Source: an uncultured Burkholderiales bacterium (lineage in GTDB: Bacteria; Pseudomonadota; Gammaproteobacteria; Burkholderiales; Burkholderiaceae_C). From it: DNA of 64,000 nt. The stretch covers positions 47,632-111,631 of the forward strand of contig CAIQBO010000016.1 of NCBI GenBank assembly GCA_903870145.1, written 5' to 3'. The position numbers and the translations under genes were made by a program. This document shows positions 27,771 through 36,834 of the stretch, piece after piece (position 1 is the stretch's first letter; the number at the start of each line of letters is the position of its first letter). Below the pieces are notes generated by a model. The model was given only the letters and a program-made list of their open reading frames with translations. It was not told the origin of the DNA and did not search any database.

Positions 27771-28678
27771 TACTTTTCAGGAACAATCATGTCTGTAGAG
27801 ACAGGGTTGCGAATGTAATCTGGATTTCGCTCACGCCCTGGGAGTTCAATTCCTGCGTGCTCAATTTCATGATAATCAAATTGGCTGAGCAAATGATCGA
27901 TGCAATTCAGTCGTGCGCGCTTTTTATCAACGGCCTGAACAATCCACCACGGCGCTTCTGAAATGTGTGTGCGCTCGATCATGGTTTCTTTGGCACGTGT
28001 GTACTCTTCCCAACGTCGACGGCTCTCTAAATCCATGGGGCTCAACTTCCATTGCTTCAGAGGGTCGTGAATCCGCCCTAAGAAGCGTGCATGTTGTTCA
28101 TCGTCCGTGATGGAGAACCAGTACTTTATTAAAGTAATGCCGCTGCGCCCTAGCATTTTTTCAAATTCCGGGACAGTTCTGAAGAATTCTTCATATTCTT
28201 CATCGGTACAAAAACCCATGACCCTTTCGACACCTGCGCGGTTGTACCAACTGCGGTCAAATAACACTATTTCACCCGCAGCAGGCAGGTGTGTGACGTA
28301 CCGCTGGAAGTACCACTGTGTGCGCTCACGATCATTGGGTGCGGGAAGTGCCGCTACACGGCAAACGCGAGGGTTTAGCCTCTGGGTTATGCGCTTGATT
28401 ACCCCACCTTTGCCAGCTGCATCACGTCCTTCAAAAAGTATGACTACTTTTTGTTTAGACGCGACAATCCAGTCTTGGAGCTTAACGAGTTCACCCTGTA
28501 AACGAAGAAGTTCACGAAAGTAATGTGCACGCGCCACTTTGTCTTCTTGGGTAGCCAATGAGTCATTTTCATTGACACCATCTTCAATTGCCATCTCCAA
28601 CTCTTCATCGATAGAGTCCAAGATGTCTTCGCGAATTTTGCGCAATTGTTCTGCATCAATATTTTGTTGATCAGGCAT
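27767..28678 (-). CDS. ppk2: Polyphosphate kinase 2
   Basis: 303 residues of the PPK2 family, P-loop kinases that phosphorylate nucleotides with polyphosphate. Walker A FEGRDAAGKGG (residues ~82-92), the lid and Walker B IVLFDRSWYNRAG, and the arginine-rich lid region (LESRRRWEEY) are intact. An acidic N-terminal helix of ~50 residues precedes the core. It follows phoD by 39 bases and is probably under the same Pho box. Together with ppk1 and ppx it completes a polyphosphate cycle. Confidence 0.93.
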   Translation of the reverse strand: MPDQQNIDAEQLRKIREDILDSIDEELEMAIEDGVNENDSLATQEDKVARAHYFRELLRLQGELVKLQDWIVASKQKVVILFEGRDAAGKGGVIKRITQRLNPRVCRVAALPAPNDRERTQWYFQRYVTHLPAAGEIVLFDRSWYNRAGVERVMGFCTDEEYEEFFRTVPEFEKMLGRSGITLIKYWFSITDDEQHARFLGRIHDPLKQWKLSPMDLESRRRWEEYTRAKETMIERTHISEAPWWIVQAVDKKRARLNCIDHLLSQFDYHEIEHAGIELPGRERNPDYIRNPVSTDMIVPEKY

Positions 28679-28717
28679 ACTTGGAACCCTTCATGAAGAA
28701 TCAAATGTTTAACTGAA

Positions 28718-30487
28718 CTATGCGTAGGACACTGACATGTCCACAGCGCTAACGGTGATGGTTTTGCCGGTGCTGGCCGCATAGGTGGTGGACTTGATGG
28801 TGTCCACATACACATATTCGCCTTTGACCGATGCTGCCGTTGCCGTCATCAGCAAATAACCGCGACGCAAGGTTTCTGCATAGTTGAGGTCGTCTACCAG
28901 CCCCATGCCCAAGCCGTAGCCCCCAGGCACAACCACCGTGCCATCCAATGAACCCGCAAAACCGCCCAGGCCGGCGCTTTCGAAACCAGGTGATGTGACC
29001 GACGATCCAGCAAACTCCACGCCTACTTTGACACCTGCCAGCGTTGAGACATTGGTAAACCATGCATTGTGTGAATCGCCCGAAATTGTGATCAACTTAT
29101 TTCCCTGCGCCTTGACGGTTTGTAGAATTGTTTCGCGCTGGATGGGGTAGCCATCCCAGGCATCGAGGTTGTAGGGCAGCCTCGGGTTGGTGGTGGTGCT
29201 GATCAGCGCAGCTTGCGTGGGCGTGCGAGCAGCCGCAGGGGTTGCCTTGGCCAACAGGTAGCTGGAAACCGAGGTCAGAAGCGCTTGCTGATTGGCCGTT
29301 GTCGGGCTTGCTGATGCAACTGCTTGTGCTTGAAGCACGCTGGCTGGGAACCACATGCGTGCCATGATGTCTTGGTTCCCCATGATTTGCCAAGTTGCTG
29401 TTGAGGCAGCCATGCCACTTGTCAGCCAATTTTGTTGGGTGACGCTCATCATGCGATGCGTTGCATCGGTGCCACTGGTCAAGGCAGTGGCATAGCGAGT
29501 CAGACCGCCATCGGCGTCATTGTATGCGTCGTACTGCTTATCGCGCCCTTCATTGCGGGTGTCCACCATGTGCAAGGTGAAGATGTTGCCAAAGTCAAAA
29601 CGGCGGTAGATTTTCAAGAGATTGGCAGGATCTTGAACCCGAATCGGCATCCACTCATGGTACACGCGAGCAGCAATCGCCTTGCGTGCACTCCAGGCGC
29701 CCTGAGTGGCACTGTTGTGGTTATCTGCCCCATCGAGCCAAGCGTTATTGGCAAACTCATGATCGTCCCAAACCGTGATCCAGGGCATGATGGCATGCAG
29801 AGCCTTCAAGCTCGGGTCAGTTCGGTAGAGCGCATAGCGCGTGCGATAGTCTTCCAAGCTGACGATGTCGGTGGCCGGTGCAGTGACGCGGCCCAAGGTG
29901 GCAGCGTCACCGTTTCCAAATGTGGTTGGATCAGAACCATATTCGTAGATGTAATCGCCTAGATGGACGGCATATTGCGCACCAGATTTGACGGCCGAAT
30001 CATAGGCGTTGAAGTAACCCGCCGAGTAAAGTGTGCAGGAGAAAACAGCAAACTTCACACTGGTAACGCTGGTTGCGGGAAGCGTCCGTGTAAAGCCTAC
30101 TGGAGAAATCCAGCCGTTGCAAATAAAGCGGTAATAGTAGTCTCGGCCAGCCGTCAAGCCGGTGGCATCGGCTTTTGCGGTAAAGCCTGCGCTCTCGCTG
30201 GCCGTGGCAGTGCCAGTACTGACGATAGTGGCAAAACTTGCATCGGTCGCAACCTGGTACGTCAGAACAACCGAATCTTTCAAACCTTCATATTTAGCAT
30301 GCGTCCACAAGATCACGCGATCTGCCAAGGGATCACCACTGGCCACCCCATAGTTGAATTGAAGCATCGCATTGTCAGTACTGCCGCCACACGCGGACAG
30401 CAAAGAAACACCTGCCAGAGATCCTGAAACGGAGGCGAATTTAATGATGAAATCGCGCCGGGCACGGGGATTCAAATTTGTGGTCAT
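28718..30487 (-). CDS. phoD: PhoD-type alkaline phosphatase, predicted Tat lipoprotein
   Basis: 589 residues. The N-terminus has twin arginines (RARRDFIIK) and a lipobox LLSAC with Cys33, so Tat export and lipid anchoring are predicted. Family motifs: FNYGVASGDPLADRVILWTH, the metal site FSCTLYSAGYFNAYDSAV, HLGDYIYEYG, WDDHEFANNAW and ISGDSHNAWF near the C-terminus. PhoD enzymes cleave phosphodiesters and monoesters with calcium and iron. Confidence 0.93.
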   Translation of the reverse strand: MTTNLNPRARRDFIIKFASVSGSLAGVSLLSACGGSTDNAMLQFNYGVASGDPLADRVILWTHAKYEGLKDSVVLTYQVATDASFATIVSTGTATASESAGFTAKADATGLTAGRDYYYRFICNGWISPVGFTRTLPATSVTSVKFAVFSCTLYSAGYFNAYDSAVKSGAQYAVHLGDYIYEYGSDPTTFGNGDAATLGRVTAPATDIVSLEDYRTRYALYRTDPSLKALHAIMPWITVWDDHEFANNAWLDGADNHNSATQGAWSARKAIAARVYHEWMPIRVQDPANLLKIYRRFDFGNIFTLHMVDTRNEGRDKQYDAYNDADGGLTRYATALTSGTDATHRMMSVTQQNWLTSGMAASTATWQIMGNQDIMARMWFPASVLQAQAVASASPTTANQQALLTSVSSYLLAKATPAAARTPTQAALISTTTNPRLPYNLDAWDGYPIQRETILQTVKAQGNKLITISGDSHNAWFTNVSTLAGVKVGVEFAGSSVTSPGFESAGLGGFAGSLDGTVVVPGGYGLGMGLVDDLNYAETLRRGYLLMTATAASVKGEYVYVDTIKSTTYAASTGKTITVSAVDMSVSYA

Positions 30488-30529
30488 GCTAGTCTTCCAA
30501 TTGAAAAACCACCACTATAGAAAACAGAC

Positions 30530-30547
30530 ATGACAGTTGTGTGATGA
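30530..30547 (-). promoter_or_regulatory. Pho box for phoD-ppk2
   Basis: Minus strand TCATCAC-ACAA-CTGTCAT; the downstream half is a perfect consensus repeat, 43 bases before phoD. Confidence 0.7.
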
Positions 30548-30572
30548 AAATATGCAAATTCAAACCAATGGC

Positions 30573-31286
30573 TCAAGCGCTCAGCTGCTGTGCACGAGAA
30601 AATAGACGCTCCAACTGCCACGCACGAAATCTCAGCCACACCGCTCTGATCAGAAGGTGACTCCCCCAGATGGCAAAAAAGGCAAAAATAATGTCACTTA
30701 AAAAATGGCCGCCTTGTGCAATGCGGACAAGACCGATCAGGCTTCCAAAGATTATTCCTGTTTGAAACCAAAAAATACGGCGCCTTCGCACCCCCAACAT
30801 GCCAATTGACATCAAAGCAAACCCAACGCAAGCGTGTCCACTGACAAATGAACAATTGGTATTGCAAAAGTTGCTTGGCATGAAGGTTGGCACAAATGAG
30901 GTGGGGCCAGCGAACACAGAAACGTCACGGGGCCTTGGGCGTCCCATTCCGTCCTTTAAGACAGTGTGAACGAGCAATCCTATTCCCAAAACAACAACGG
31001 TCACAACTGCAGCTGACCTTCGCCATACGCGTCTGGATATTTGATGGGGTGCGGCCAAAGCAATCAAGACAATGATCATGGCAGTACCAAAAAGAGCCCT
31101 TCCAGCCCAGGGGGTACCGTAATAAACAGATTTAACAAACCCAACTTCATTGGCAGGGAAAAAACCTGAGCCGGAATAGAAGAGAAGCGAAAACCAAAGA
31201 TCAATCTCAGGCCAGACAGTGAAAATAAACACAGCAAATAGCAACAAGACTAAGAAATATCGATGGTCCAAGGAAAAAAATTTCAT
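30573..31286 (-). CDS. PAP2-family membrane phosphatase (gene 5 of envelope operon)
   Basis: 237 residues with about six helices. The three PAP2 signatures are present: KDGMGRPRP, NCSFVSGHACVGFAL and VRIAQGGHFLSDI, with the catalytic histidines facing the periplasm in known members. Substrates of this family include lipid A phosphates (LpxE, LpxF), phosphatidylglycerophosphate and undecaprenyl diphosphate. A lipid A role is favoured because it ends an operon with an ArnT-like and a polyprenyl-phosphate sugar transferase. It starts two bases after the ArnT-like stop. Confidence 0.8.
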   Translation of the reverse strand: MKFFSLDHRYFLVLLLFAVFIFTVWPEIDLWFSLLFYSGSGFFPANEVGFVKSVYYGTPWAGRALFGTAMIIVLIALAAPHQISRRVWRRSAAVVTVVVLGIGLLVHTVLKDGMGRPRPRDVSVFAGPTSFVPTFMPSNFCNTNCSFVSGHACVGFALMSIGMLGVRRRRIFWFQTGIIFGSLIGLVRIAQGGHFLSDIIFAFFAIWGSHLLIRAVWLRFRAWQLERLFSRAQQLSA

Positions 31287-31288
31287 GG

Positions 31289-32926
31289 TTATTCAAACTT
31301 TGTATTTGCATTATTTAGAACCAGAGGCTGCACCGGCGACCTCACCACTGCGAGAGGGCCAAGAACTTCCATCACATCCCAATCACCTGCCTCAAAGGGC
31401 CTGACATTTCGCACCAATGCCATCTCCCCCGGCATTGGCGCACGCCTGGGTGCTTCCTGTTGCCGATATGTTGCAAATGATGGCATGTGCACACCCCATT
31501 GCACGATCGTCTCAGGCTTGTCTTTGAATTTCAAAGCCAATTGCTGCACGGGTGCCTGCAAGGTGTAAGACCACCATGGCAGTACCAGAATTGAGAAAAC
31601 AATCGATTGAAAAACCGCAAATGCAATGAAACTGATTGCCGCAGGAAACTCTATTGAGGCAGTTGCCCATATTCGCCAAATGTATTTAGTCAAAAGTCCA
31701 CTGCAAATCGGCAATGAAAAAGCCACCAACCAAATCTTCATGTCGATGTCAGGAGAACTCATGAGTAATTGTTTATAAAACTCATCAGCGACGACTTCAG
31801 GGTTTTGTTGCAGATAAGCAGGCGCAAACAACACGAACGTCAAGCCAAGGATGGCCATCAACCAGGCCCAAATCCAGCTGCAAAAACTGGCATCCAAGGC
31901 TGCATGCGCTATCAACAAACAGACAGCAGGCCCGGCATATAGCAAATAGTGTGGAAGTTTGGTACTGGCTATGGAAAAAAAACAAAAAACAAAAGCAAAC
32001 CATATCCAACAATATTTCAACAGTGGATCACGACATTGGGTACGCACATGGAAAAGTGCTCTGAAGAACAAGGTTGACCAAGGGAGCCAAAGTAGGGGTA
32101 GCGCAATCAAAAAGTAAGACCAATTTCCAGAGTGCCCCTCCATGCTCCCTGTAAAACGCTCAACGTTATGCTTTAAGAAAAATCCTTGGATGAAATTTTG
32201 CCCATGCCTCCAGTACGCATACAAGTACCATGGCACAGAAACAGTCAACAAGATCAACCAAGACCAGGGTTCGAATATCATTTTTTGAATACGGAACCTG
32301 CATGCGGGGTCAACCATCCCATAAATTGCCAGAGTACAAATCGGGAGTAACAGTGCTACAGGCCCCTTGACCAAAAGCCCCAATGCAATCCAAAGCGCAA
32401 CTCTTCGACCAAACTGAGCGTGTTGGCGTGAAAGTGCCCGCCAAAGATCTAAAAAAATTAGGACAAAAAATAAGCTTAAGAGTGCATCTGCTGTTGCAGT
32501 TCTGGCCATTGCCCAATGGCCAAGGCTGGTGACAGAAACAACAGCAACCACCACTGCAGCCCGATTTCCCCATTGTTCCCATGCGAATCTGGCAAGCGCC
32601 AAACTTGCAATCCAAGCAGCAAGAGCAGAGGGAAGCCGAAATGCAAATTCATTGATGCCAAAGACAGTTGAACTCAGCGCCTGCAACCAATACACGCCGA
32701 TGGGTTTGTCAAACCTGTCCAACCCATTCAAGGTGGTGTGACCCCAATCGTGGGAGAGCAACATTTCGCGGGTTGCCTCAGTGAAAGCACCTTCATCTAC
32801 ATCAAACAGCAATGATTGATTCAGGCCGCTGAGCAACAGCGCCAGCAACACCAGCGCACCCACTGTCCAATAGTACGGTGAAGTTTGAGTGCAGTTAGAC
32901 CGGTTCATACCAGCCGTCATTTGCAT
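31289..32926 (-). CDS. ArnT/Rgt-like polyprenyl-phosphate sugar transferase (GT39/GT83)
   Basis: About 545 residues, roughly 11-12 helices. The first periplasmic loop has LLFDVDEGAFTEATREML, the acidic DE motif of ArnT/PMT enzymes, then FDKPIGVYWLQALS, typical of ArnT-like proteins. Such enzymes transfer a sugar (aminoarabinose, galacturonate, mannose) from a polyprenyl phosphate to lipid A, core or protein. Its start overlaps the stop of the upstream GT2 gene by 32 bases. No aminoarabinose biosynthesis genes (arnA, arnB, arnD) are seen here, which argues for another sugar, probably a uronic acid. Confidence 0.8.
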   Translation of the reverse strand: MQMTAGMNRSNCTQTSPYYWTVGALVLLALLLSGLNQSLLFDVDEGAFTEATREMLLSHDWGHTTLNGLDRFDKPIGVYWLQALSSTVFGINEFAFRLPSALAAWIASLALARFAWEQWGNRAAVVVAVVSVTSLGHWAMARTATADALLSLFFVLIFLDLWRALSRQHAQFGRRVALWIALGLLVKGPVALLLPICTLAIYGMVDPACRFRIQKMIFEPWSWLILLTVSVPWYLYAYWRHGQNFIQGFFLKHNVERFTGSMEGHSGNWSYFLIALPLLWLPWSTLFFRALFHVRTQCRDPLLKYCWIWFAFVFCFFSIASTKLPHYLLYAGPAVCLLIAHAALDASFCSWIWAWLMAILGLTFVLFAPAYLQQNPEVVADEFYKQLLMSSPDIDMKIWLVAFSLPICSGLLTKYIWRIWATASIEFPAAISFIAFAVFQSIVFSILVLPWWSYTLQAPVQQLALKFKDKPETIVQWGVHMPSFATYRQQEAPRRAPMPGEMALVRNVRPFEAGDWDVMEVLGPLAVVRSPVQPLVLNNANTKFE

Positions 32927-33926
32927 CAATGCATGAGTGTTTCAATGTGTGATAAGAATTAAATTTGCCAGCGTCGTAATACGTGCGCATCAAAATTTCA
33001 GCAATCACACCTGTCGTCAACAATTGCAGTCCGCTTACAACTGCAAAGAACCCCAAGAACATCAAGGGACGATTTCCAATGGACTCACCCATCAATTTAA
33101 GAACACCCAGGTAGGTCAATATCAATAAACCCAGACCTGTCACAACGCTTCCAAGCCCGCCGAAGAAATGTCCTGGACGAGATCCAAATCTTAAAAAATA
33201 GTGGATTGACAACAAATCAAGAAGAACCCTGAATGTTCGTGAGAGACCGTATTTCGACTGCCCTTTGGTGCGCGGAAAATGGGCAACTGGCAGCTCAGCC
33301 ATTCTGTCTGGAGATGTCACTGTGGCAAGCCAGGCAGGTATGAAGCGATGCATCTCACCGTACAAACGAACTTTTTTAAGCACACAAGCTCTGAACGCTT
33401 TCAAACTGCAGCCCAAGTCTTGGAAATTCAAACCACTGACATTTCTAATCAAACGATTTGCAAGTTTTGATGGCAGCTTGCGAAGCCAAAATCCATCTTG
33501 TCGGTTTTGTCGCCAACCTGCAACCATGTCCAAATCTTCTGCCAGCAGTTTGTGAACTAAGGCAGGTATGTCACATGGATCATTTTGTAAATCACCATCC
33601 ATTGTCACGATCACATCACCACGCGCCGCGTCAATACCCGCTTGCATAGCAGCGGTCTGTTTGAAATTACGAAGCAAGCGAATCAAGCGAATGTGTGGAC
33701 CTACGCTATGAGCACTCAAGCTTAGATTAGCCCAGGTTGCATCACTGCTTCCGTCATCCACAACGATGAGTTCCCAGGCGAATGGGTAGCTCATCAATGC
33801 ATGATGAACAGCCAGGATTAAGTCTCCTGCCAACTCCTCTTCGTTGTACATAGGCACAACCACAGACAGCGTGTGTACGGCCATTCCAGATGAAGACGCA
33901 TTGACTTGGAGAATTGGCTTAGACAT
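32895..33926 (-). CDS. Polyprenyl-phosphate glycosyltransferase (ArnC/DPMS/RgtE-like GT2)
   Basis: 343 residues. Cytoplasmic GT2 domain (VVVPMYNEEELAGDL, DDGSSDATW, and TMDGDLQNDP with the DXD-type site) followed by two C-terminal helices (~235-310). This is the ArnC/dolichyl-phosphate-mannose synthase layout: the enzyme loads a nucleotide sugar onto undecaprenyl phosphate for use by the ArnT-like gene downstream. With ugd and the epimerase nearby, UDP-galacturonate or UDP-glucuronate is the likely donor (inference). Confidence 0.85.
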   Translation of the reverse strand: MSKPILQVNASSSGMAVHTLSVVVPMYNEEELAGDLILAVHHALMSYPFAWELIVVDDGSSDATWANLSLSAHSVGPHIRLIRLLRNFKQTAAMQAGIDAARGDVIVTMDGDLQNDPCDIPALVHKLLAEDLDMVAGWRQNRQDGFWLRKLPSKLANRLIRNVSGLNFQDLGCSLKAFRACVLKKVRLYGEMHRFIPAWLATVTSPDRMAELPVAHFPRTKGQSKYGLSRTFRVLLDLLSIHYFLRFGSRPGHFFGGLGSVVTGLGLLILTYLGVLKLMGESIGNRPLMFLGFFAVVSGLQLLTTGVIAEILMRTYYDAGKFNSYHTLKHSCIDANDGWYEPV

Positions 33927-33939
33927 GGTTCATGTCCAC

Positions 33940-34872
33940 TTAAGAATTCAATTTCTTCAATTTGATGGCACTCCAGATCAATGCCAAGACTGCGCCCGAC
34001 AATGAAATGCTTAAGAAGAATAGGTGGGTCAAAAGAACGCTGGACATTAGATTTTTCATCTCAATCCAAGTCAGACCTAGACCACTCCAAACCCCTGCCT
34101 CATAGGTGCCCAACCCTGCTGGCCCGGTCAAGGGCAACAAAGCAGAAAGCTCACCTGTCAGCGCCCCACGCAGAGATTGAGTGTGCGTCAAACCAGTCAA
34201 ATATTGAAGCATCACTGCAACAACTGTTAATTTGCACGCCCAATTCGAAAATGACCAAACCCAACCCCAAGCGTCAGAACGCTGGTGCAAGAAAGTTCGT
34301 ACATGCCGGATTAAAAAATGACGTGAACGCAATAAATTCAGCCACCATTTTTTTGAGAATAGTACAACTAAAATAAAAATCAGTACACAGGCAAGCCTTG
34401 ACTCCAATTGCAAAAAAGGCAACAACAAAAAAGCAATTGCTAACAGCACTACACCATCTTGAAATCGCAACCAAAGCAGGCTTCTCAAGCATTGTTGCCA
34501 TGAAACATTGAGCAATTTTCGAATCAATACGGGGTAGCCTAATTCACCTACCCTGAAGGGAACGACAACGACTGCAGCATTGTGAAGAAACGTCAGGTTC
34601 AAGGCCTCCATCATTCCAATGTGCCCATAGGCTTTCCATTCGGACTGAAAGCGCAAAGCCCTGAAGGCAAAACTGCAGAGCCAACCCCAAATGCAGAAAA
34701 AAATTACATCAAGTGGAATATTCAATAAACGTGTCCACGTCAAGGACCAATCGGATTTTCTAACAAGGGCAACCAAAAGCACCACAGCAAGCGCCCAGAA
34801 TGCGAGGCGAAATAACCACTTTCGCATGCGAACATGCGGTTCATAATGGCTTTCATTGAGTTGGTACTTCAT
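33940..34872 (-). CDS. Flippase-like integral membrane protein (LPG synthase TM/UPF0104 type)
   Basis: 310 residues with about eight helices. The segment FLHNAAVVVVPFRVGELGYPVLIRK and LTGPAGLGTYEAGVWSG are hallmarks of the lysylphosphatidylglycerol-synthase transmembrane family (UPF0104), often found next to polyprenyl-linked sugar transferases. ATG 34872 is chosen because it lies 14 bases after the PAP2 stop; a longer frame to 35070 would run inside that gene. A role in moving the polyprenyl-phosphate sugar across the membrane is an inference from position. Confidence 0.7.
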   Translation of the reverse strand: MKYQLNESHYEPHVRMRKWLFRLAFWALAVVLLVALVRKSDWSLTWTRLLNIPLDVIFFCIWGWLCSFAFRALRFQSEWKAYGHIGMMEALNLTFLHNAAVVVVPFRVGELGYPVLIRKLLNVSWQQCLRSLLWLRFQDGVVLLAIAFLLLPFLQLESRLACVLIFILVVLFSKKWWLNLLRSRHFLIRHVRTFLHQRSDAWGWVWSFSNWACKLTVVAVMLQYLTGLTHTQSLRGALTGELSALLPLTGPAGLGTYEAGVWSGLGLTWIEMKNLMSSVLLTHLFFLSISLSGAVLALIWSAIKLKKLNS

Positions 34873-34886
34873 AAGTGGTCTTTGAC

Positions 34887-35744
34887 TCAAATGAGGCGTC
34901 TGAAAAAATTCTCTTTGATGAGCGATAGCGCTTTGAGCAAAGAGAGACAAGACAGAGAAAATTGGACAAATTGAACAGCAAACAACTGTGATTGCGCACT
35001 TGTGAGGTGCAGTGCAATCAAAATATGAAGAAAGATAAGAAAAACAACACCTGATTGCTTTGTGAACCATTCATTCCAAGATGAATGCTTTTCCCAATAA
35101 TGTGTTGCCGCAACAACGGCAATGGCCAATCCAGCACCTGCAAAAACATCGGCAGGCCAGTGTGCGCCAACACTCACGCGCGCCCAGGCAACCAAGAGCG
35201 CAATCAGTGCAATAACTGCCAATTGCCAGTGCCTCACACCGCGAGAATGAAGCAGGGCACAAACAATCAAGCAACACGAGATGGCAGCCAAAGCATGCCC
35301 TGATGGCATTGAGCCACTGATCAAAGGGGGGTGATCGATCAGGACTAAATTGTCAGGACTCAAGACACTCGCAGGCCTGGCAACTGGGAAAATTTGCTTT
35401 AAGAGTTGGGCCACTAAGGCACCCAGGATCCATGTTTTAAGAACCCATGATGTAACTTCTCCTGGTCGACGCTCAGCCAAAAGCAAAAACAACAAGACAA
35501 CCCACGCATCTCCACCCAAATTCAAGATAGACCAAAACCAAGCGGGCATGAAGGGTGTTGAATGAATGTGGAGCATCCACTCTCGATTCATCTCAGAGAT
35601 CATCAACCAAAAACTAAACAACAGGCACGCAACCATCAATGCCGCGGCCCCAAGCAGGGGTTTGTTCAATTCAATTGTTCGAATTCGATTGGAAGTTCTG
35701 GATCTCATATATTTGCCGTCAACGTACCCATACATTTGCGACAT
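34887..35744 (-). CDS. PAP2-family membrane phosphatase (gene 1 of envelope operon)
   Basis: About 285 residues, about six helices. PAP2 signatures: KQIFPVARP, SGSMPSGHALAAIS and ARVSVGAHWPADV, i.e. the KX6RP, PSGH and RX5HX3D motifs with all catalytic residues. It differs clearly from the PAP2 protein that ends the same operon, so the two probably act on different phosphates (for example the 1- and 4'-phosphates of lipid A). The start is ATG 35744; TTG 35759 and ATG 35735 are alternatives. Confidence 0.78.
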   Translation of the reverse strand: MSQMYGYVDGKYMRSRTSNRIRTIELNKPLLGAAALMVACLLFSFWLMISEMNREWMLHIHSTPFMPAWFWSILNLGGDAWVVLLFLLLAERRPGEVTSWVLKTWILGALVAQLLKQIFPVARPASVLSPDNLVLIDHPPLISGSMPSGHALAAISCCLIVCALLHSRGVRHWQLAVIALIALLVAWARVSVGAHWPADVFAGAGLAIAVVAATHYWEKHSSWNEWFTKQSGVVFLIFLHILIALHLTSAQSQLFAVQFVQFSLSCLSLLKALSLIKENFFRRLI

Positions 35745-35759
35745 ATTTATTTCAGCCAA

Positions 35760-35782
35760 GTTTCATGACAGTGTCATGAAAG
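35760..35782. promoter_or_regulatory. Bidirectional Pho box, PAP2 operon and epimerase operon
   Basis: Plus strand GTTTCAT-GACA-GTGTCAT (35760-35777) and minus strand CTTTCAT-GACA-CTGTCAT (35765-35782) are both good 7-4-7 matches, because the site is almost a perfect palindrome. It occupies the only gap between two divergent operons. Confidence 0.8.
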
Positions 35783-35785
35783 TTT

Positions 35786-35791
35786 TATAAA
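35786..35791 (+). promoter_or_regulatory. -10 element of the epimerase operon
   Basis: TATAAA lies eight bases after the Pho box, which would stand in for a -35. Transcription would then start around 35797-35800, at or next to the ATG at 35800, so the message may be leaderless. Confidence 0.55.
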
Positions 35792-35799
35792 TTTACGCA

Positions 35800-36804
35800 A
35801 TGCAACGTAAAGTTCTTATCACTGGTGCAGCAGGATTTATTGGATCCCGTTTGGCCCATCACCTGCAGACCTCTGGATTCAACGTCGCAACGTGCGACAT
35901 CTTTGACTTTGAGATTCAATCTTGCAATGCTGGTGATCCCCATCACCTTGATCTACTGAATCTGCGTCACGATCGAGTTATTCATTTTTTGCATCGCCAG
36001 CAGATTGAATACCATTCCTGTGATATTGCCAATTTCGAAGCTCTCATCAATTTGTTCAAACAAACAAAGCCTGATGTGGTTGTTCATTTAGCCGCTCAAG
36101 CGGGGGTGAGGCACTCCGTAAAGGCACCCATGGACTTTGTCAGATCCAATTTGCTAGGATTTGCGCATGTGCTGGACGCCTGCAGGGAGTTCAACATTGA
36201 AGAATTTTTATACGCCAGCTCTTCGAGCGTATATGGCGCGCGCACAGAGGTCCCATTTTGTGAGACAGATCGAGTCGATAAACCAGAGTCTTTCTATGCG
36301 GCTACCAAAATGGCCAATGAATTGATGGCTTACTCGTATTTCTCTCAATACAAAACGCCATCATTGGGCTTAAGGTTTTTCACGGTGTATGGCCCTTGGG
36401 GCAGGCTTGACATGGCCCCATTGCTATTTGCACAACAAATGCTTGCAAAGCAACCGATTCAACTGTATGGAAGTGGCTTGCTTCAAAGAGACTTCACATA
36501 CGTTGGCGACACGGTCCATGCTGTGGGACGCTTAATAGAGTTGGGGATTTGCAAAAAAAATGTGGACATCGTGAATATCGGTCATTCAAACCCCATCGAA
36601 GTGACAAAATTTGTCAATACACTGGCAGATTGTTTGGGCGTAGAACCCATTATTGAACTTGCACCCATGCAAATTTCCGATGTGCCTTTGACCTATGCAA
36701 GTGATCAAAAACTCACAGCTTTAATCGGTGAGTGGCCCCACACACCCTTGAAAGCTGGTCTGACTGAGATGACACAGTGGCTCAGCACTTGGCATCAGCC
36801 TTAG
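35800..36804 (+). CDS. UDP-glucuronate 4-epimerase-like SDR protein
   Basis: 334 residues, extended short-chain dehydrogenase fold: NAD site GAAGFIG (9-15), active-site Tyr166 and Lys170 in SFYAATK, and ASSSSVYGA. The text TVYGPWGRLDMAPLLFA and the long insertion after the first strand fit UDP-glucuronate (galacturonate) 4-epimerases of the CapI/LpsL type. It would turn the Ugd product into UDP-galacturonate. No ribosome site is seen; see the leaderless promoter. lptF-like follows after 30 bases. Confidence 0.8.
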   Translation: MQRKVLITGAAGFIGSRLAHHLQTSGFNVATCDIFDFEIQSCNAGDPHHLDLLNLRHDRVIHFLHRQQIEYHSCDIANFEALINLFKQTKPDVVVHLAAQAGVRHSVKAPMDFVRSNLLGFAHVLDACREFNIEEFLYASSSSVYGARTEVPFCETDRVDKPESFYAATKMANELMAYSYFSQYKTPSLGLRFFTVYGPWGRLDMAPLLFAQQMLAKQPIQLYGSGLLQRDFTYVGDTVHAVGRLIELGICKKNVDIVNIGHSNPIEVTKFVNTLADCLGVEPIIELAPMQISDVPLTYASDQKLTALIGEWPHTPLKAGLTEMTQWLSTWHQP

Positions 36805-36834
36805 AAACGTCTACTGTTTTATTTTTAAAACAAA

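Noticed and set aside
32895..32929. Aminoarabinose (arn) operon
   Set aside because: ArnC-like and ArnT-like genes are present but arnA, arnB, arnD, arnE and arnF are absent and an epimerase for uronic acid is there instead.
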